Notes: generated from the sequence alone by a model not told the origin. A DNA stretch of 64,000 nt from Streptomyces sp. CMB-StM0423 (GCF_002847285.1 NZ_CP025407.1:1736001-1800000), one strand, 5' to 3'; counted from the first letter of the stretch, positions 47,679 to 59,383 are shown. Numbers and translations: made by a program.

Positions 47679-48329
47679 TTGGTCTTCGGCCCCGCCACCG
47701 GCGACACCGGCCCGTCCGGCCGCATCCTCGAACCTGCCGAGTGGGCCGCGGCAGGCATCCCGCTCCTGCGCAACCCCCGCGAGATCGTCACCGGCCTGCA
47801 CGCCCGCCACCGGCCACCGCCGCAGACGGCGGTGGTCGCCGTGCTCGACCCCGACGAACGCCTGCGCGCGAGCGCGTCGCTCGCGCGCCGCGACGCGGGC
47901 CGCCCGGAGGCCGCACCCGACGGCTGGGCCCTGCGCAACGCGCTGCTGGCCCGGCTCCGCCGGGTCATCCCGCACGACCTGCGCCGCCGCTTCCCGGTCC
48001 GTACGGCGGTGCTGCTGTACTGCCGCACCGGGGACGCCGGCTGGACGGAGGAGGACGGCGCGTGGATGTGGGGGCTGCGGGACGCCTGCACGCTGCACGG
48101 GCTGCGCTGCGGCGCGTACATCACGCTCACCGGCGGCGGCTGGCAGGTACTGGGCGAGGGCCGCGGCGGCCGCCGCCCGTACGCGGACGGACCGCCGGCG
48201 GACGCGGAGTTCACCGCGGACGCCCCCGCGCGGGAGATCGGCACGGCCCCGGGCCCGCGGGCGCTGCAGCCGCCGGAGGCGGCGCAGCAGGAAGCGGACG
48301 CGGAACCCACCATCTCGTGGGCGGTCTGA
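47679..48329 (+). CDS. Conserved Streptomyces hypothetical protein
   Basis: 216-aa cytosolic protein of unknown function. The well ordered core runs from FGPATGDTGPSGRILEPAEW through PVRTAVLLYCRTGDAGWTEE and MWGLRDACTLHGLRCGAYIT; such proteins are common near recQ-like and rnhB genes in streptomycetes. The C-terminal 40 residues are acidic and low in complexity. The TTG at 47679 is preceded by AGGGAGG at 4-5 bp and begins exactly where the conserved sequence starts; the frame is open further upstream but looks random. No known catalytic motif is visible. Confidence 0.78.
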   Translation: MVFGPATGDTGPSGRILEPAEWAAAGIPLLRNPREIVTGLHARHRPPPQTAVVAVLDPDERLRASASLARRDAGRPEAAPDGWALRNALLARLRRVIPHDLRRRFPVRTAVLLYCRTGDAGWTEEDGAWMWGLRDACTLHGLRCGAYITLTGGGWQVLGEGRGGRRPYADGPPADAEFTADAPAREIGTAPGPRALQPPEAAQQEADAEPTISWAV

Positions 48330-48336
48330 GCGGCCC

Positions 48337-48360
48337 GCGCTCCGCCCGCGGGCGGAGCGC
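48337..48360. terminator. 24-bp palindrome between convergent genes
   Basis: GCGCTCCGCCCG followed by its exact reverse complement fills the 36-bp gap between two convergent stop codons (48329 and 48366); probable bidirectional terminator. Confidence 0.65.
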
Positions 48361-48365
48361 GGCGA

Positions 48366-48950
48366 TCAGGCCGAGACGCCCAGGACGCCGTTGATGTAGT
48401 CCGCGTCGCCGCAGAGGATCAGCAGCGCCGCCGCGCGCGTCATCGCCGCCGGCAGCGCCGCGGCCGTCGCCTCGTCGCCGCCGCCGTTGACGGCGACGAC
48501 GACCACCGGCCGCCCGGCCAGCCGCTCCGAGGCGGCGGCGGAGGCGTAGAAGACGTCGTCCCCCGCGGCCTCCTGCGCCCAGTAGCCGTCCTCGCCGAAC
48601 GACAACTCGTGCGCCGCCCACGGGTGCGGATCGCCGGTGGTGAGGACGAGGATCTCGGCCGGCGCGCGGCCGGACTCCAGCAGCAGGTCGACGGCTTCGT
48701 CGGCGGCGTCGACGGCACCGTCGGGCGTCGCGGGGATCAGTTGGATCTGCGGACCGGCGGCGGGCCTGCCCTGGCCGCCGGCGGGTGCGGGACGGGCGCC
48801 GGGCGCGGTGGCACCGGGGGCACGGCCGCCGGGTCCGGAACGGGAGCCGCCACGCGGCCGTACGGGTCGGGGGCCTGGGATGGGACGAGGGGGCGCGCTG
48901 CGGCCCGGGACGCTCTCGTGGGTGGGAGAGTCCTCGGCAGGGAGAGGCAT
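48366..48950 (-). CDS. Conserved hypothetical protein with Pro/Gly-rich N-terminus
   Basis: About 194 aa. The first 75 residues are Pro/Gly/Arg-rich and probably disordered; the C-terminal 115 residues are an alpha/beta segment (IQLIPATPDGAVDAADEAVD, ILVLTTGDPHPWAAHELSFG, RPVVVVAVNGGG, ALLILCGDADYINGVLG). The C-terminal part is reminiscent of the last domain of UvrD/Rep-like helicases, but no Walker motifs are present, so it could be a remnant or stand-alone relative. Start is uncertain (no SD near ATG 48950). Convergent with the preceding gene and 114 bp upstream of the rnhB stop on the same strand. Confidence 0.7.
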   Translation of the reverse strand: MPLPAEDSPTHESVPGRSAPPRPIPGPRPVRPRGGSRSGPGGRAPGATAPGARPAPAGGQGRPAAGPQIQLIPATPDGAVDAADEAVDLLLESGRAPAEILVLTTGDPHPWAAHELSFGEDGYWAQEAAGDDVFYASAAASERLAGRPVVVVAVNGGGDEATAAALPAAMTRAAALLILCGDADYINGVLGVSA

Positions 48951-49064
48951 GGGCGCATGTCTATCAAATGGCTGTGACAGGCACATCAGCGGGTGGGCAA
49001 CTGAAGCAACCGGCGCCCGCGGCCCGCAGCCCCCGCGGCGGCCCCGACGACGGGGCCCGGTACG

Positions 49065-49778
49065 TCAGATGTCCAGCCCCAACTGCCCGGCCGCTTCCAG
49101 CTCCGCGGCCTCGGGTGCGATCCGCGGGCGCTTCAGATGCTGCCACTTGTCCAGCCCGTCCATGTACGCCCAGGAGAGCCGGTGCAGGTCGGTGGGCCCG
49201 CACTCCTGGAGGGCGGCCCGGTGCACGGGCGAGGGGTAGCCGGCGTTGTCCCCGAACGCGTACGGCTCGTACTCGGCCCGCACGGCGCCCAGTTCGGCCA
49301 TGCGCGCGTCGCGGTGGACCTTGGCGAGCACGGACGCGGCGGCGACGGCGACGCACGACTGGTCGCCCTTGATCACCGTACGGACCCGCCAGGGCGCCCC
49401 GAGATAGTCGTGCTTGCCGTCGAGGATCACCGCGTCCGGCCGTACGGGCAGCGCCTCCAGCGCCCGGCCCGCGGCGAGCCGCAGGCACGCCGTCATCCCC
49501 AGCTCGTCGATCTCCCGCGACGAGGCGTGTCCCAGCGCGTGCGCGGTGACCCACCCTTTCAGCTCTGCGGCCAGTTCCTCGCGCCGCTTGACCGTCAACA
49601 GCTTGGAGTCGGTGAGCCCTTCGGGCGCGCGGCGCAGGCCGGTGACGGCCGCGCACACGGTGACCGGTCCGGCCCACGCACCCCTGCCGACCTCGTCGAC
49701 GCCCGCGACGACCTTGGCGCCGGTGGTGGCGCGCAGGGAGCGCTCGACGCGGTGGGTGGGCGGCTCGTAGGGACTCAC
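49065..49778 (-). CDS. rnhB: Ribonuclease HII
   Basis: 237-aa RNase HII, which cuts RNA/DNA hybrids and single ribonucleotides misincorporated in DNA. The catalytic DEVGRG motif occurs at residues 28-33, with the later acidic residues in [15 protein letters not shown] and [11 protein letters not shown], and the family-typical [23 protein letters not shown] 49778 has no clear SD. The gene lies downstream of a tetR gene on the same strand, with a 19-bp tandem duplication in the gap. Confidence 0.94.
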   Translation of the reverse strand: MSPYEPPTHRVERSLRATTGAKVVAGVDEVGRGAWAGPVTVCAAVTGLRRAPEGLTDSKLLTVKRREELAAELKGWVTAHALGHASSREIDELGMTACLRLAAGRALEALPVRPDAVILDGKHDYLGAPWRVRTVIKGDQSCVAVAAASVLAKVHRDARMAELGAVRAEYEPYAFGDNAGYPSPVHRAALQECGPTDLHRLSWAYMDGLDKWQHLKRPRIAPEAAELEAAGQLGLDI

Positions 49779-49822
49779 AAGGTCAGCTTACGACCCGGCC
49801 CGAGCCCGGCTCACGCGCACCC

Positions 49823-49860
49823 GCGCGGGGCGCCGGCGGCTGCGCGGGGCGCCGGCGGCT
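49823..49860. repeat. 19-bp perfect tandem duplication
   Basis: GCGCGGGGCGCCGGCGGCT occurs at 49823-49841 and again at 49842-49860, between the tetR stop and the rnhB start. It is outside coding sequence. Confidence 0.9.
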
Positions 49861-49874
49861 TGGCCGCTCCGCGG

Positions 49875-50507
49875 TCACTGCCCTTGCAGCAGCGGGACCA
49901 TCACCTGGTCGACCAGCTCGTCCATGTCCTTGTCGCTGAGGTCCCGGCCGGTGGTCTTGTGCCGGTACATCATCATCGCCGGCACCACGTCGAGCACCAG
50001 GTCCCCGTTGACCTCGGGCCGCACGTCCCCCCGCTCGACCCCGCGGCGCAGCAGCTCCGCGATCAGCTCCTTGCCGGGGTCGATGATCTGCCCGATGATC
50101 ACCTCGTGGAACTGCTCGGCCTGCTCGCGGTCGCACTCGTCGAGCACCGCGCGCAGCGCCTGCCCGCCGCTGGAGTACATCCGGTCGCGCAGCGCCCGGC
50201 AGAACTCGGTGAGGTCGGCCCGCAGGCTGCCCCGGTCGGGCTGGGTCTCCAGGGGCGGCACCCCGGCCCGTAGCGCGTCCTGGACGAGCTCCGACTTCGA
50301 CGCCCAGCGCCGGTAGACGGCCGCCTTCCCGGTCTGCGCGCGGGCGGCGACGCCCTCGATGGTCAGACCCTTCCAGCCGGCGACGCCTAGCTGTTCGAGC
50401 GCGGCGTCCAGGATGGCGCGCTCGAGTACGTCGCCTCGGCGGCGCATGCCCTGGCTCCGGCCGGTTTCGGTGCACGCTCCGGGAGCGGTCCGGCGCGAAC
50501 TACCCAT
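49875..50507 (-). CDS. TetR-family repressor of the adjacent efflux pump
   Basis: About 210 aa. The N-terminal TetR helix-turn-helix is clear (VLERAILDAALEQLGVAGWK, then ARAQTGKAAVYRRWASKSEL) and is followed by a helical C-terminal domain of the TetR_C type. ATG 50507 (MGSSRRT) is preceded by GGAGAG at about 7 bp and is preferred to ATG 50531. The gene is divergent from an MFS transporter with two GAACG-based palindromes between them, so it almost certainly represses both. The inducer is probably a drug-like substrate of the pump. Confidence 0.92.
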   Translation of the reverse strand: MGSSRRTAPGACTETGRSQGMRRRGDVLERAILDAALEQLGVAGWKGLTIEGVAARAQTGKAAVYRRWASKSELVQDALRAGVPPLETQPDRGSLRADLTEFCRALRDRMYSSGGQALRAVLDECDREQAEQFHEVIIGQIIDPGKELIAELLRRGVERGDVRPEVNGDLVLDVVPAMMMYRHKTTGRDLSDKDMDELVDQVMVPLLQGQ

Positions 50508-50531
50508 ATCGGTCTCTCCGTAAGCGGCCAT

Positions 50532-50548
50532 AGTGAACGCTTGCGTTC
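50532..50548. promoter_or_regulatory. TetR operator 1
   Basis: GAACGC and GCGTTC (50535-50540 and 50543-50548) around TT, with AGT flanking the left arm, give an operator of the same type as 50580-50599. It lies 25 bp upstream of the tetR start. Confidence 0.65.
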
Positions 50549-50579
50549 CTTCGCGAGGGCTCCTACGCTCAACTCATTC

Positions 50580-50599
50580 AGTGAACGCTGCCGTTCACT
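50580..50599. promoter_or_regulatory. TetR operator 2
   Basis: AGTGAACGCTGCCGTTCACT has perfect 8-bp arms around CTGC and lies 12 bp before the MFS start. With operator 1 it forms a divergent control region. Confidence 0.75.
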
Positions 50600-50610
50600 C
50601 TCTCACACGT

Positions 50611-52170
50611 ATGGGGAACACGGTGACTGCCTCCCAATTAGCGAACGAGCGGGGAAAGGGCAAGGCTCCGCGCGCCGACCAGCGCAACATGGCGCTGCTC
50701 GTGATCGCGTCCTGCCAGCTCATGGTCGTTCTCGACGTGTCGGTCGTGAACATCGCGCTCCCGCACATCCAGAACTCCCTTGACTTCTCCACCACCGGCC
50801 TGACCTGGGTCGTCAGCGCGTACACGCTCACCTTCGGCGGTCTGCTCCTCCTCGGCGGCCGGGCCGGGGACATCCTCGGCCGCCGCCGCGTGCTCGTCTT
50901 CGGCATCGCGATCTTCATCGCGGCCTCGCTGCTCGGCGGCTTCGCGCAGGAGCCGTGGCACCTGCTCGTGGCGCGCGCCGTCCAGGGCGCGGGCGCCGCC
51001 ATCGCCTCGCCCACCTCGCTGGCACTCGTCACCACCACGTTCCCCGAGGGCCCCGAGCGGAACCGGGCGTTCGGTGTGTTCGCAGCGGTCTCCGCGGCCG
51101 GCGGCGCCATCGGCCTGCTGGCCGGCGGCATGCTCACCGAGTGGCTCAACTGGCGCTGGGTGCTCTTCGTCAACGTGCCCATCGGCCTGCTGATCATCCT
51201 CGCCGTCCCGCTGTACATCGACGAGTCCGAGCGGCACGCGGGACGCTTCGACATCTCCGGCGCGCTGACGTCCACCGCCGGCATGGCGGCGCTCGTCTAC
51301 GGGTTCATCCGCGCCGCCGAGGAAGGCTGGCGGGACAGCCTGTCGGTCGGCTCGTTCGCGGCGGCCGCGATCCTGCTCGTGACGTTCGTCTTCGTCGAGC
51401 GCCGCGCGAAGGACCCCATCACGCCGCTGAAGATGTTCGCCGACCGCAACCGCTCCGGTTCTTACGTGATCATGCTGAGCCTGGCGGCCGCCTTGTTCGG
51501 CATCTTCTTCTACCTGGTGCTGTTCGTGCAGAACGTCCTGGAGTACAGCCCGATCAAGGCGGGCGTGGCGTTCCTGCCGATCTCGGTGGCGATCGTCGCC
51601 AGCGCCGGCCTCGTGCAGAAGTTCCTGCCGGTGCTCGGGCCCAAGCCGTTCGTGATCGGCGGCTCGTCCATGACCGCGGTCGCGCTCGCCTGGATGGTGC
51701 TGCTGGACACCGACAGCTCGTTCCTGGGCGGGGTGTTCGGACCCGAGGTCGTCTTCGGCTTCGGCATGGGCATGAACTTCGTGACCCTCACCATCACCGC
51801 CGTCTCCGGCGTCGCGCAGGACCAGGCGGGCGCCGCCTCCGGCCTGCTCAACGCCACCCAGCAGGTGGGCGGTTCGCTCGGCCTGTCCATCCTGACCACG
51901 GTGTACGGCACGGCCAGCAGGGACGAGGCGGAGAAGCAGATACCGGCGTTCGTGGACAAGGCGTCGCCGGAGCAGATAGCGGGCTTCGAGAAGTCCGGCG
52001 AACTGCCGCCGCCGTGGAGCAAGGAGGTGCTCACGGTGGGCATGTCCCAGGCGTTCGTCGCCGCTACGGCCATGGTCGTGTTCGCCGTGATCATCGCCGT
52101 GGTGGCCATCAAGGTGCGCAAGGCGGAGATCGAGGCGCTGTCCGGCATGGCGGGACCGGGCGCGGGCTGA
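50611..52170 (+). CDS. DHA2-type MFS drug/metabolite exporter (14 TMS)
   Basis: 519-aa proton-coupled exporter with about 14 transmembrane helices. Early signatures are VVLDVSVVNIALPHI (motif D1) and motif A GGRAGDILGRRRVL, with GAGAAIASPTSLALV in the motif C region. DHA2 transporters export cationic drugs, antibiotics and quaternary compounds. ATG 50611 follows the second TetR operator by 11 bp with no strong SD. It ends 28 bp before the convergent ADP-ribosylglycohydrolase gene. Substrate cannot be told from sequence. Confidence 0.93.
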   Translation: MGNTVTASQLANERGKGKAPRADQRNMALLVIASCQLMVVLDVSVVNIALPHIQNSLDFSTTGLTWVVSAYTLTFGGLLLLGGRAGDILGRRRVLVFGIAIFIAASLLGGFAQEPWHLLVARAVQGAGAAIASPTSLALVTTTFPEGPERNRAFGVFAAVSAAGGAIGLLAGGMLTEWLNWRWVLFVNVPIGLLIILAVPLYIDESERHAGRFDISGALTSTAGMAALVYGFIRAAEEGWRDSLSVGSFAAAAILLVTFVFVERRAKDPITPLKMFADRNRSGSYVIMLSLAAALFGIFFYLVLFVQNVLEYSPIKAGVAFLPISVAIVASAGLVQKFLPVLGPKPFVIGGSSMTAVALAWMVLLDTDSSFLGGVFGPEVVFGFGMGMNFVTLTITAVSGVAQDQAGAASGLLNATQQVGGSLGLSILTTVYGTASRDEAEKQIPAFVDKASPEQIAGFEKSGELPPPWSKEVLTVGMSQAFVAATAMVVFAVIIAVVAIKVRKAEIEALSGMAGPGAG

Positions 52171-52198
52171 CGCGACGTTCCGGACGCCGGTGGCCCCG

Positions 52199-53332
52199 TC
52201 AGTGGCGGGGCGGGGTCACCGGGTACGGGGGCTCCTGGGGAACCCACTCCGGCAGCGGCTCCACGTGCCGTACCCACTCCGCCGGCGGCGCGCCGGCCGC
52301 CGCGCCCGCGAGCACGCCTCCGACGATCGCGCATGTGGTGTCCACGTCCCCGCCGGCCTGCACCGTGGCCCAGAAGGCACCCGTGAAGTCGCCGAGGTGC
52401 CGGGCGGCCGACCACAGGGCGAACGGCACGGTGTCGTGCGCGGTGGTGCGGCGGCCGTTGCCCAGCACGGCGGCGACGGTGGCGACGTCGTCGTAGTCGA
52501 GCATGTCCCGTGCCCGGCGCAGCCCTTGGCCGACGGCGCTGCGCGGCACGAGCGCGATCACCTGGTCGAGCAGCGCGGCACCATCGGGCCCGGGTGCGCC
52601 GTCCGCCGGGCCCGCGGCGGCGTCGCCGGGCCGGTCGGCGGCCAGCGCCGCGGCCGCGGCCACCGCCATGCAGCCGGTGACGGCCTCGCGGTGCTGGTGG
52701 GTGACGTACGACGAGACCTCCGCCTGGCGTACCGCCTCCTGGACGTCCCCCGCGTACCAGGCGCCCAGCGGCGCCACCCGCATCGCCGCGCCGTTGCCCC
52801 AGGAGCCCTGGCCGTCGAAGAGGGCGGCGGCGAGCCGGCGCCAGTCCTCGCCGTCGCGCACCTGCCGCAGGATCCGGTTCACCGCGCGCCCGTACCCGCG
52901 GGGGCCGCCGGCGTTCTGCCGGCCGGCGAACGAGGCCGCCAGCGCGTCCTGTTCGACGCGTCCGTGCGCGGCGAGCACCGCCACCACCGACGCCGCCATC
53001 TCCGTGTCGTCGGTCCACCGCCACGGCGCGTGCGGCAGCTCACGGCGGGCCAGGAGCGGAAAGCTGCCGGGCTCCGAGTACCGGGCGCCGAGCGCGTCGC
53101 CGACGGCCAGCCCGCGCAGGCTCGCGAGGGCGCGTACGAGGCGCGCGTCGGGCACCCGCGCGCCCGGGCCTTCGGGCGCCCGAGCGCCCCGGCCGGGGCC
53201 GGCCGCTGCAGCCGTGCCCGGGGCCGGTTCCTGGGCCGCGCCCGGAGCGGCGGACCGGTCCGGGGACGGGTCCGGCGGCGGGGCGGAAGCGGGGGCCGGT
53301 GTCATCTCGGGCACAGCGTAGCGGCCGGGCAT
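52199..53332 (-). CDS. ADP-ribosylglycohydrolase (DraG/ARH) family protein
   Basis: 377 aa. After a disordered 60-residue Pro/Ala N-terminus comes the ARH fold with metal-binding signatures LAVGDALGARY, WRWTDDTEMA (106-113) and GGDVDTTCAIVGG near the C-terminus, which coordinate two Mg2+ ions in DraG and ARH3. The protein should remove ADP-ribose from a protein, nucleic acid or small molecule; the target is unknown and no ADP-ribosyltransferase is nearby. ATG 53332 lies 4 bp after the stop of the YdbC-like gene, suggesting coupling; ATG 53305 is an alternative start. Confidence 0.87.
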   Translation of the reverse strand: MPGRYAVPEMTPAPASAPPPDPSPDRSAAPGAAQEPAPGTAAAAGPGRGARAPEGPGARVPDARLVRALASLRGLAVGDALGARYSEPGSFPLLARRELPHAPWRWTDDTEMAASVVAVLAAHGRVEQDALAASFAGRQNAGGPRGYGRAVNRILRQVRDGEDWRRLAAALFDGQGSWGNGAAMRVAPLGAWYAGDVQEAVRQAEVSSYVTHQHREAVTGCMAVAAAAALAADRPGDAAAGPADGAPGPDGAALLDQVIALVPRSAVGQGLRRARDMLDYDDVATVAAVLGNGRRTTAHDTVPFALWSAARHLGDFTGAFWATVQAGGDVDTTCAIVGGVLAGAAAGAPPAEWVRHVEPLPEWVPQEPPYPVTPPRH

Positions 53333-53336
53333 CCGG

Positions 53337-53942
53337 TCAGACGGTCCAGGACTCCACGAGATCCACCACGTCCCCCGCCAGCGCCGCCACGTCCGCCGCG
53401 GTCTGCGCGCGCAGCGCCAGCCGCTCCACCCGCTCCTCGCGGTACTTGCCGTGCTCCGCCTTCGCCCACCACAGCGACAGCACCAGGAACTCGCCCTCCC
53501 CCGACTGCCCCAGCACCCCCCGCAGCATCCCCGGCGACCCCGCCATCGCCGGGTTCCACACCTTCTCCTGCATCATCGTGAAGTGCTCCACGCGCTCCTC
53601 GTGCACCCGGCAGTGCGCGAGCCGCATCACGTCGGCGCCCTCGAACCGGGGCTCGAAGCCCATCTTCACGTCCATCCGGTACTCGAAGAGCCGCACCCGC
53701 ATGTCGCGGAACGTGCCGAGCTGGGCAGCGGCGAGCCGGTCGTGGGAGCGGGCCATGAAGGAGTCGTACAGCGCGCGGCTCTCCCAGAAGGCAATGAGGT
53801 GCACCACACCCTCGCGCGCCCGGCTCCAGCCCCCGCCCTGCCCGAGAAAGCCAGGTTCGCCGGGCAGCCCCGCCCACTTCCGCTGCCCCCGCTCGAAACC
53901 CCGGCGGTCCACCACGGTGCAGCGAATCCACTTGACCAGCAC
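53337..53942 (-). CDS. YdbC-like (DUF4937/ABM-like) protein
   Basis: 201-aa protein of two tandem ferredoxin-like (antibiotic biosynthesis monooxygenase-like) units: MLVKWIRCTVVDRRGFERGQ with VHLIAFWESRALYDSFMARSH, then VEHFTMMQEKVWNP with EFLVLSLWWAKAEHGKY. Relatives (YdbC) are of unknown function. GTG 53942 is preceded, 6 bp upstream, by TAAGAT, so transcription is probably leaderless. It is followed without gap by the ADP-ribosylglycohydrolase-like gene. Confidence 0.83.
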   Translation of the reverse strand: MLVKWIRCTVVDRRGFERGQRKWAGLPGEPGFLGQGGGWSRAREGVVHLIAFWESRALYDSFMARSHDRLAAAQLGTFRDMRVRLFEYRMDVKMGFEPRFEGADVMRLAHCRVHEERVEHFTMMQEKVWNPAMAGSPGMLRGVLGQSGEGEFLVLSLWWAKAEHGKYREERVERLALRAQTAADVAALAGDVVDLVESWTV

Positions 53943-53995
53943 CGCGCTATCTTACGGCCTGGTTCAGCGGCGATCACCGGCGTGCGAGCGGCAGT

Positions 53996-54418
53996 TCACG
54001 CCCCCTGGCCGCCGGTCACCGCCGCGGTGATCTCCACTTCCAGCAGCGCGCTGTCCCGGAAGAGCCGGGAAACCTCGACGGTGGTGCTGGACGGCGGCGG
54101 GCCGGAGAAGTACCCGCGCCGCACCTCCGCGTACTCGGCGAGCAGGCCCATATCGGTGACGAACGAGCGGATGTTCACGACGTCCGCGAGGGTGCCGCCG
54201 TGGGCGGCGAGGATCGCCGCCAGGCTCTCCATCACGTGCCGGGCCTGCGCACGCATGTCCGCGGGGCCGACGACCCGCCCGTCGGCGTCCAGCGCGACCT
54301 GCCCGGAGACGAACAGCAGGGCGTCGTCGCCGCCGAGGCCGAGGCGTACGACATGGGAGAAGCTGCCCGCGGGCGGCGGGACGGCGGCGGGGTTGTCGAA
54401 GGTCTTCTGCAGCGTCAT
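53996..54418 (-). CDS. RidA/YjgF-family protein
   Basis: 140-aa member of the RidA superfamily, cytosolic trimers that hydrolyse reactive enamine/imine intermediates. The family segments LLFVSGQVALDADGRVVGP, VMESLAAILAAHGGTLADVV and ALLEVEITAAV are present; the Arg of canonical RidA that binds the carboxylate is not clearly placed, so the catalytic subgroup is uncertain. It is divergent from a LysR regulator that is the probable controller. ATG 54418 is the start. Confidence 0.9.
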   Translation of the reverse strand: MTLQKTFDNPAAVPPPAGSFSHVVRLGLGGDDALLFVSGQVALDADGRVVGPADMRAQARHVMESLAAILAAHGGTLADVVNIRSFVTDMGLLAEYAEVRRGYFSGPPPSSTTVEVSRLFRDSALLEVEITAAVTGGQGA

Positions 54419-54459
54419 GTGCCGAAACGCTAGGCGGGCGCCTACTCATCTGACCAACG

Positions 54460-54482
54460 AATGTCTCGCATGCGTACAATGC
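54460..54482. promoter_or_regulatory. Candidate LysR operator between ridA-like and lysR genes
   Basis: Around the palindromic CGCATGCG (54467-54474) lie TGT and ACA triplets (54462-54464, 54476-54478) in the gap between divergent genes, as expected for a T-N11-A LysR-type site. Weak evidence. Confidence 0.35.
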
Positions 54483-54520
54483 GGAAACCGCATGCCTTTG
54501 CCCACCCCGGGAGCCGTTGT

Positions 54521-55420
54521 ATGGACACCGCCTGGCTGGAGGTCTTCCGCGCCGTCGCCCGCCACGGCTCCTTCACCGCCGCGGGCACCGAACTGGGCTT
54601 CACGCAGTCCGCCGTGTCCCGGCAGATCGCCTCGCTGGAAGCGGAGTTCGGCGCGCCGCTCTTCGACCGGCTGCCCCGCGGCGTACGGCTCACCGAGCAG
54701 GGCCGCCACGCCCTCGGCCACGCCGAGGCCGCCCTCGACCGCCTCGCCGACGCCCGGCGCGACCTCGCCGCGCTGGACCGGCTGGCGGCCGGACGACTGC
54801 GGCTCGGCTCCTTCGCCACCGCGGACGCCGCCCTCGTACCCCGCGCGCTGGCGGCCTTCGCCACCGACCACCCGGGCGTACGCGTGACGCACGTCGAGGG
54901 CTACAGCCGCGACCACGTCGCCGCGCTGGCGGCCGGCGGGCTGGACCTGGCGCTGCTGTCGGGCTACCCGGAGCAGGTGGCGGCGTACGAGGGGGTGGAA
55001 CTGACGCATCTGCTCGACGACCCGGTGCTCGTCGCGCTGCCGGCCGGCCACCGGCTGGCCGGAAGCAGCCGCCCGCTGCGGCTTGCGGACCTGGCCGGCG
55101 AGAGCTGGGTCGCGGGCAGCCAGGCGCCGGAGGAGACGCTGATCAGCGCCTGCCTGCGGCAGGGCTTCCGGCCCCGTATCGACTACGTCGCCCGCGAGTG
55201 GACGGCGAAGTTCGGCTTCGTCGCGGCCGGCCTGGGACTGACCCTCGTCCCCGCCCTCGCTGCCGAAGCCCTCCCTCCGGGCGTCACCCTCGCCCCCCTC
55301 CACCCCGAGGACGCCCCCACCCGCACAGTCCACACAGCCACCCCCCACACCGCCCATCCTCCATCGGTCAGGGGCTTCCTCCCGTACCTGCAACGGGCAG
55401 CCGCGGCGACGAGGACCTGA
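54521..55420 (+). CDS. LysR-family regulator
   Basis: 299-aa LysR-type activator/repressor. The N-terminal winged helix is typical (MDTAWLEVFRAVARHGSFTA, AVSRQIASLEAEFGAPLFDR) and a periplasmic-binding-protein-like effector domain follows. ATG 54521 has GGGAG about 7 bp upstream and is chosen because the 20 residues further upstream are not conserved in the family. It is divergent from the ridA-like gene, which is its likely target. Effector unknown. Confidence 0.9.
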   Translation: MDTAWLEVFRAVARHGSFTAAGTELGFTQSAVSRQIASLEAEFGAPLFDRLPRGVRLTEQGRHALGHAEAALDRLADARRDLAALDRLAAGRLRLGSFATADAALVPRALAAFATDHPGVRVTHVEGYSRDHVAALAAGGLDLALLSGYPEQVAAYEGVELTHLLDDPVLVALPAGHRLAGSSRPLRLADLAGESWVAGSQAPEETLISACLRQGFRPRIDYVAREWTAKFGFVAAGLGLTLVPALAAEALPPGVTLAPLHPEDAPTRTVHTATPHTAHPPSVRGFLPYLQRAAAATRT

Positions 55421-55522
55421 CACCCGCGAACACCGCACCGCCGGAGACGCCTGCGGGAATAGCCATCGGCGCCTCGCCCCGGAGTTCACCGGAACGTGCG
55501 TCCGTCACGCCCCGAAAAGCGA

Positions 55523-55555
55523 CGGAGGGGACCGGCCGGTGGCCGGTCCCCTCCG
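55523..55555 (-). terminator. nrdJ terminator
   Basis: A perfect 15-bp GC-rich stem with a 3-base loop (CGGAGGGGACCGGCC arm at 55523-55537), 45 bp after the nrdJ stop and followed by a CTTTTC tract on the minus strand. Confidence 0.85.
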
Positions 55556-55599
55556 GGACGTGCGGTCAGCTCCGTGGGCGGGTCACGGACCCGGCCGGG

Positions 55600-58482
<2,883 letters not shown>

Positions 58483-58630
58483 GCCGCCTCCCTATACGGG
58501 CGTGAACGCCCTGATGTGCCCGCATCTTCCCGGGCACGGTTCCTGTTCTTGATCTGCTGTTCCGCAGGCGGACGGCGCGCTGCGCCGCGCACCGGCCGGG
58601 TGTGGATGACGGGGTGGCCCGCGGTGGGCG

Positions 58631-59224
58631 TCAGCCGGCCGCTCTGCCGGGTGACGGGACTCCGGGGGCCTCGCCGCGGCCCGGACTGCGGCCGGGGCCG
58701 GGCGCGCCGGGGTCGCCCGGCGCGGGAGGTGGGGCCTGGTCGTCCTGTCCGTCTGGGCCGCCGCTGTCGGCGGGGGGCCTGTCCGCGGTCCGCAACTGCG
58801 TGATGGCGTCGTCGAAGTCCTCAAGGGAGTCGAAGGCGCGGTAGACGGAGGCGAAGCGCAGGTAGGCGACGAGATCGAGATCCTGCAGCGGGCCCAGTAT
58901 GGCGAGCCCGACGTCGTGGCTGGAGACCTCGGCGCTGCCGGTGGCCCGGATCGCCTCCTCGACCCGCTGGCCGAGCTGGGCCAGCGCGTCTTCGGTGACG
59001 GGGCGGCCCTGGCATGCCTTGCGGACACCCGTGATCACCTTGGCGCGGCTGAAGGGCTCGGTGACCCCGCTGCGCTTGATGACCATCAGGGACGCGGTCT
59101 CCACCGTGGTGAAGCGGCGCGAGCAGTCGGGGCACTGCCGGCGGCGGCGGATTGCTGCGCCGTCGTCGGTGGTGCGGCTGTCGACGACCCGGCTGTCGGG
59201 GTGCCTGCAGAAGGGGCAGTGCAT
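58631..59224 (-). CDS. nrdR: Transcriptional repressor NrdR
   Basis: 197-aa regulator of ribonucleotide reductase genes. The N-terminal zinc ribbon has CPFC (C3, C6) and CPDC (C31, C34), followed by the ATP-cone domain ([20 protein letters not shown]) that binds ATP/dATP. The C-terminal 40-45 residues (Pro/Gly-rich) are an extra tail compared with the common 150-170 aa NrdR. ATG 59224 has GGAGAG nearby. It precedes nrdJ by about 150 bp. Two NrdR boxes lie upstream, so it is autoregulated. Confidence 0.95.
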   Translation of the reverse strand: MHCPFCRHPDSRVVDSRTTDDGAAIRRRRQCPDCSRRFTTVETASLMVIKRSGVTEPFSRAKVITGVRKACQGRPVTEDALAQLGQRVEEAIRATGSAEVSSHDVGLAILGPLQDLDLVAYLRFASVYRAFDSLEDFDDAITQLRTADRPPADSGGPDGQDDQAPPPAPGDPGAPGPGRSPGRGEAPGVPSPGRAAG

Positions 59225-59335
59225 CGCTCTCCACCCTCCCCTTCTCGCGCACGGCACGTCGGTCCGGCGGCCCCCCGCGGCCCGCCGGAGCAGACCGCAA
59301 TCATATGGGATGCCCTTCCGGTGAGAGGAAGGGGG

Positions 59336-59351
59336 ACCACAACTTGTGGGC
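59336..59351. promoter_or_regulatory. NrdR box 1
   Basis: ACCACAACTTGTGGGC, an imperfect 16-bp palindrome with the CCACAA/TTGTGG arms seen in Streptomyces NrdR boxes, about 112 bp upstream of nrdR. Its centre is 32 bp from that of box 2, three helical turns. Confidence 0.7.
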
Positions 59352-59367
59352 TGCTGACACCCATCTA

Positions 59368-59383
59368 ACCACTAGATCTGGGG
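59368..59383. promoter_or_regulatory. NrdR box 2
   Basis: ACCACTAGATCTGGGG, second NrdR-type palindrome, on the same helix face as box 1. The pair with 32-bp spacing is the known geometry of NrdR operators. Confidence 0.7.
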
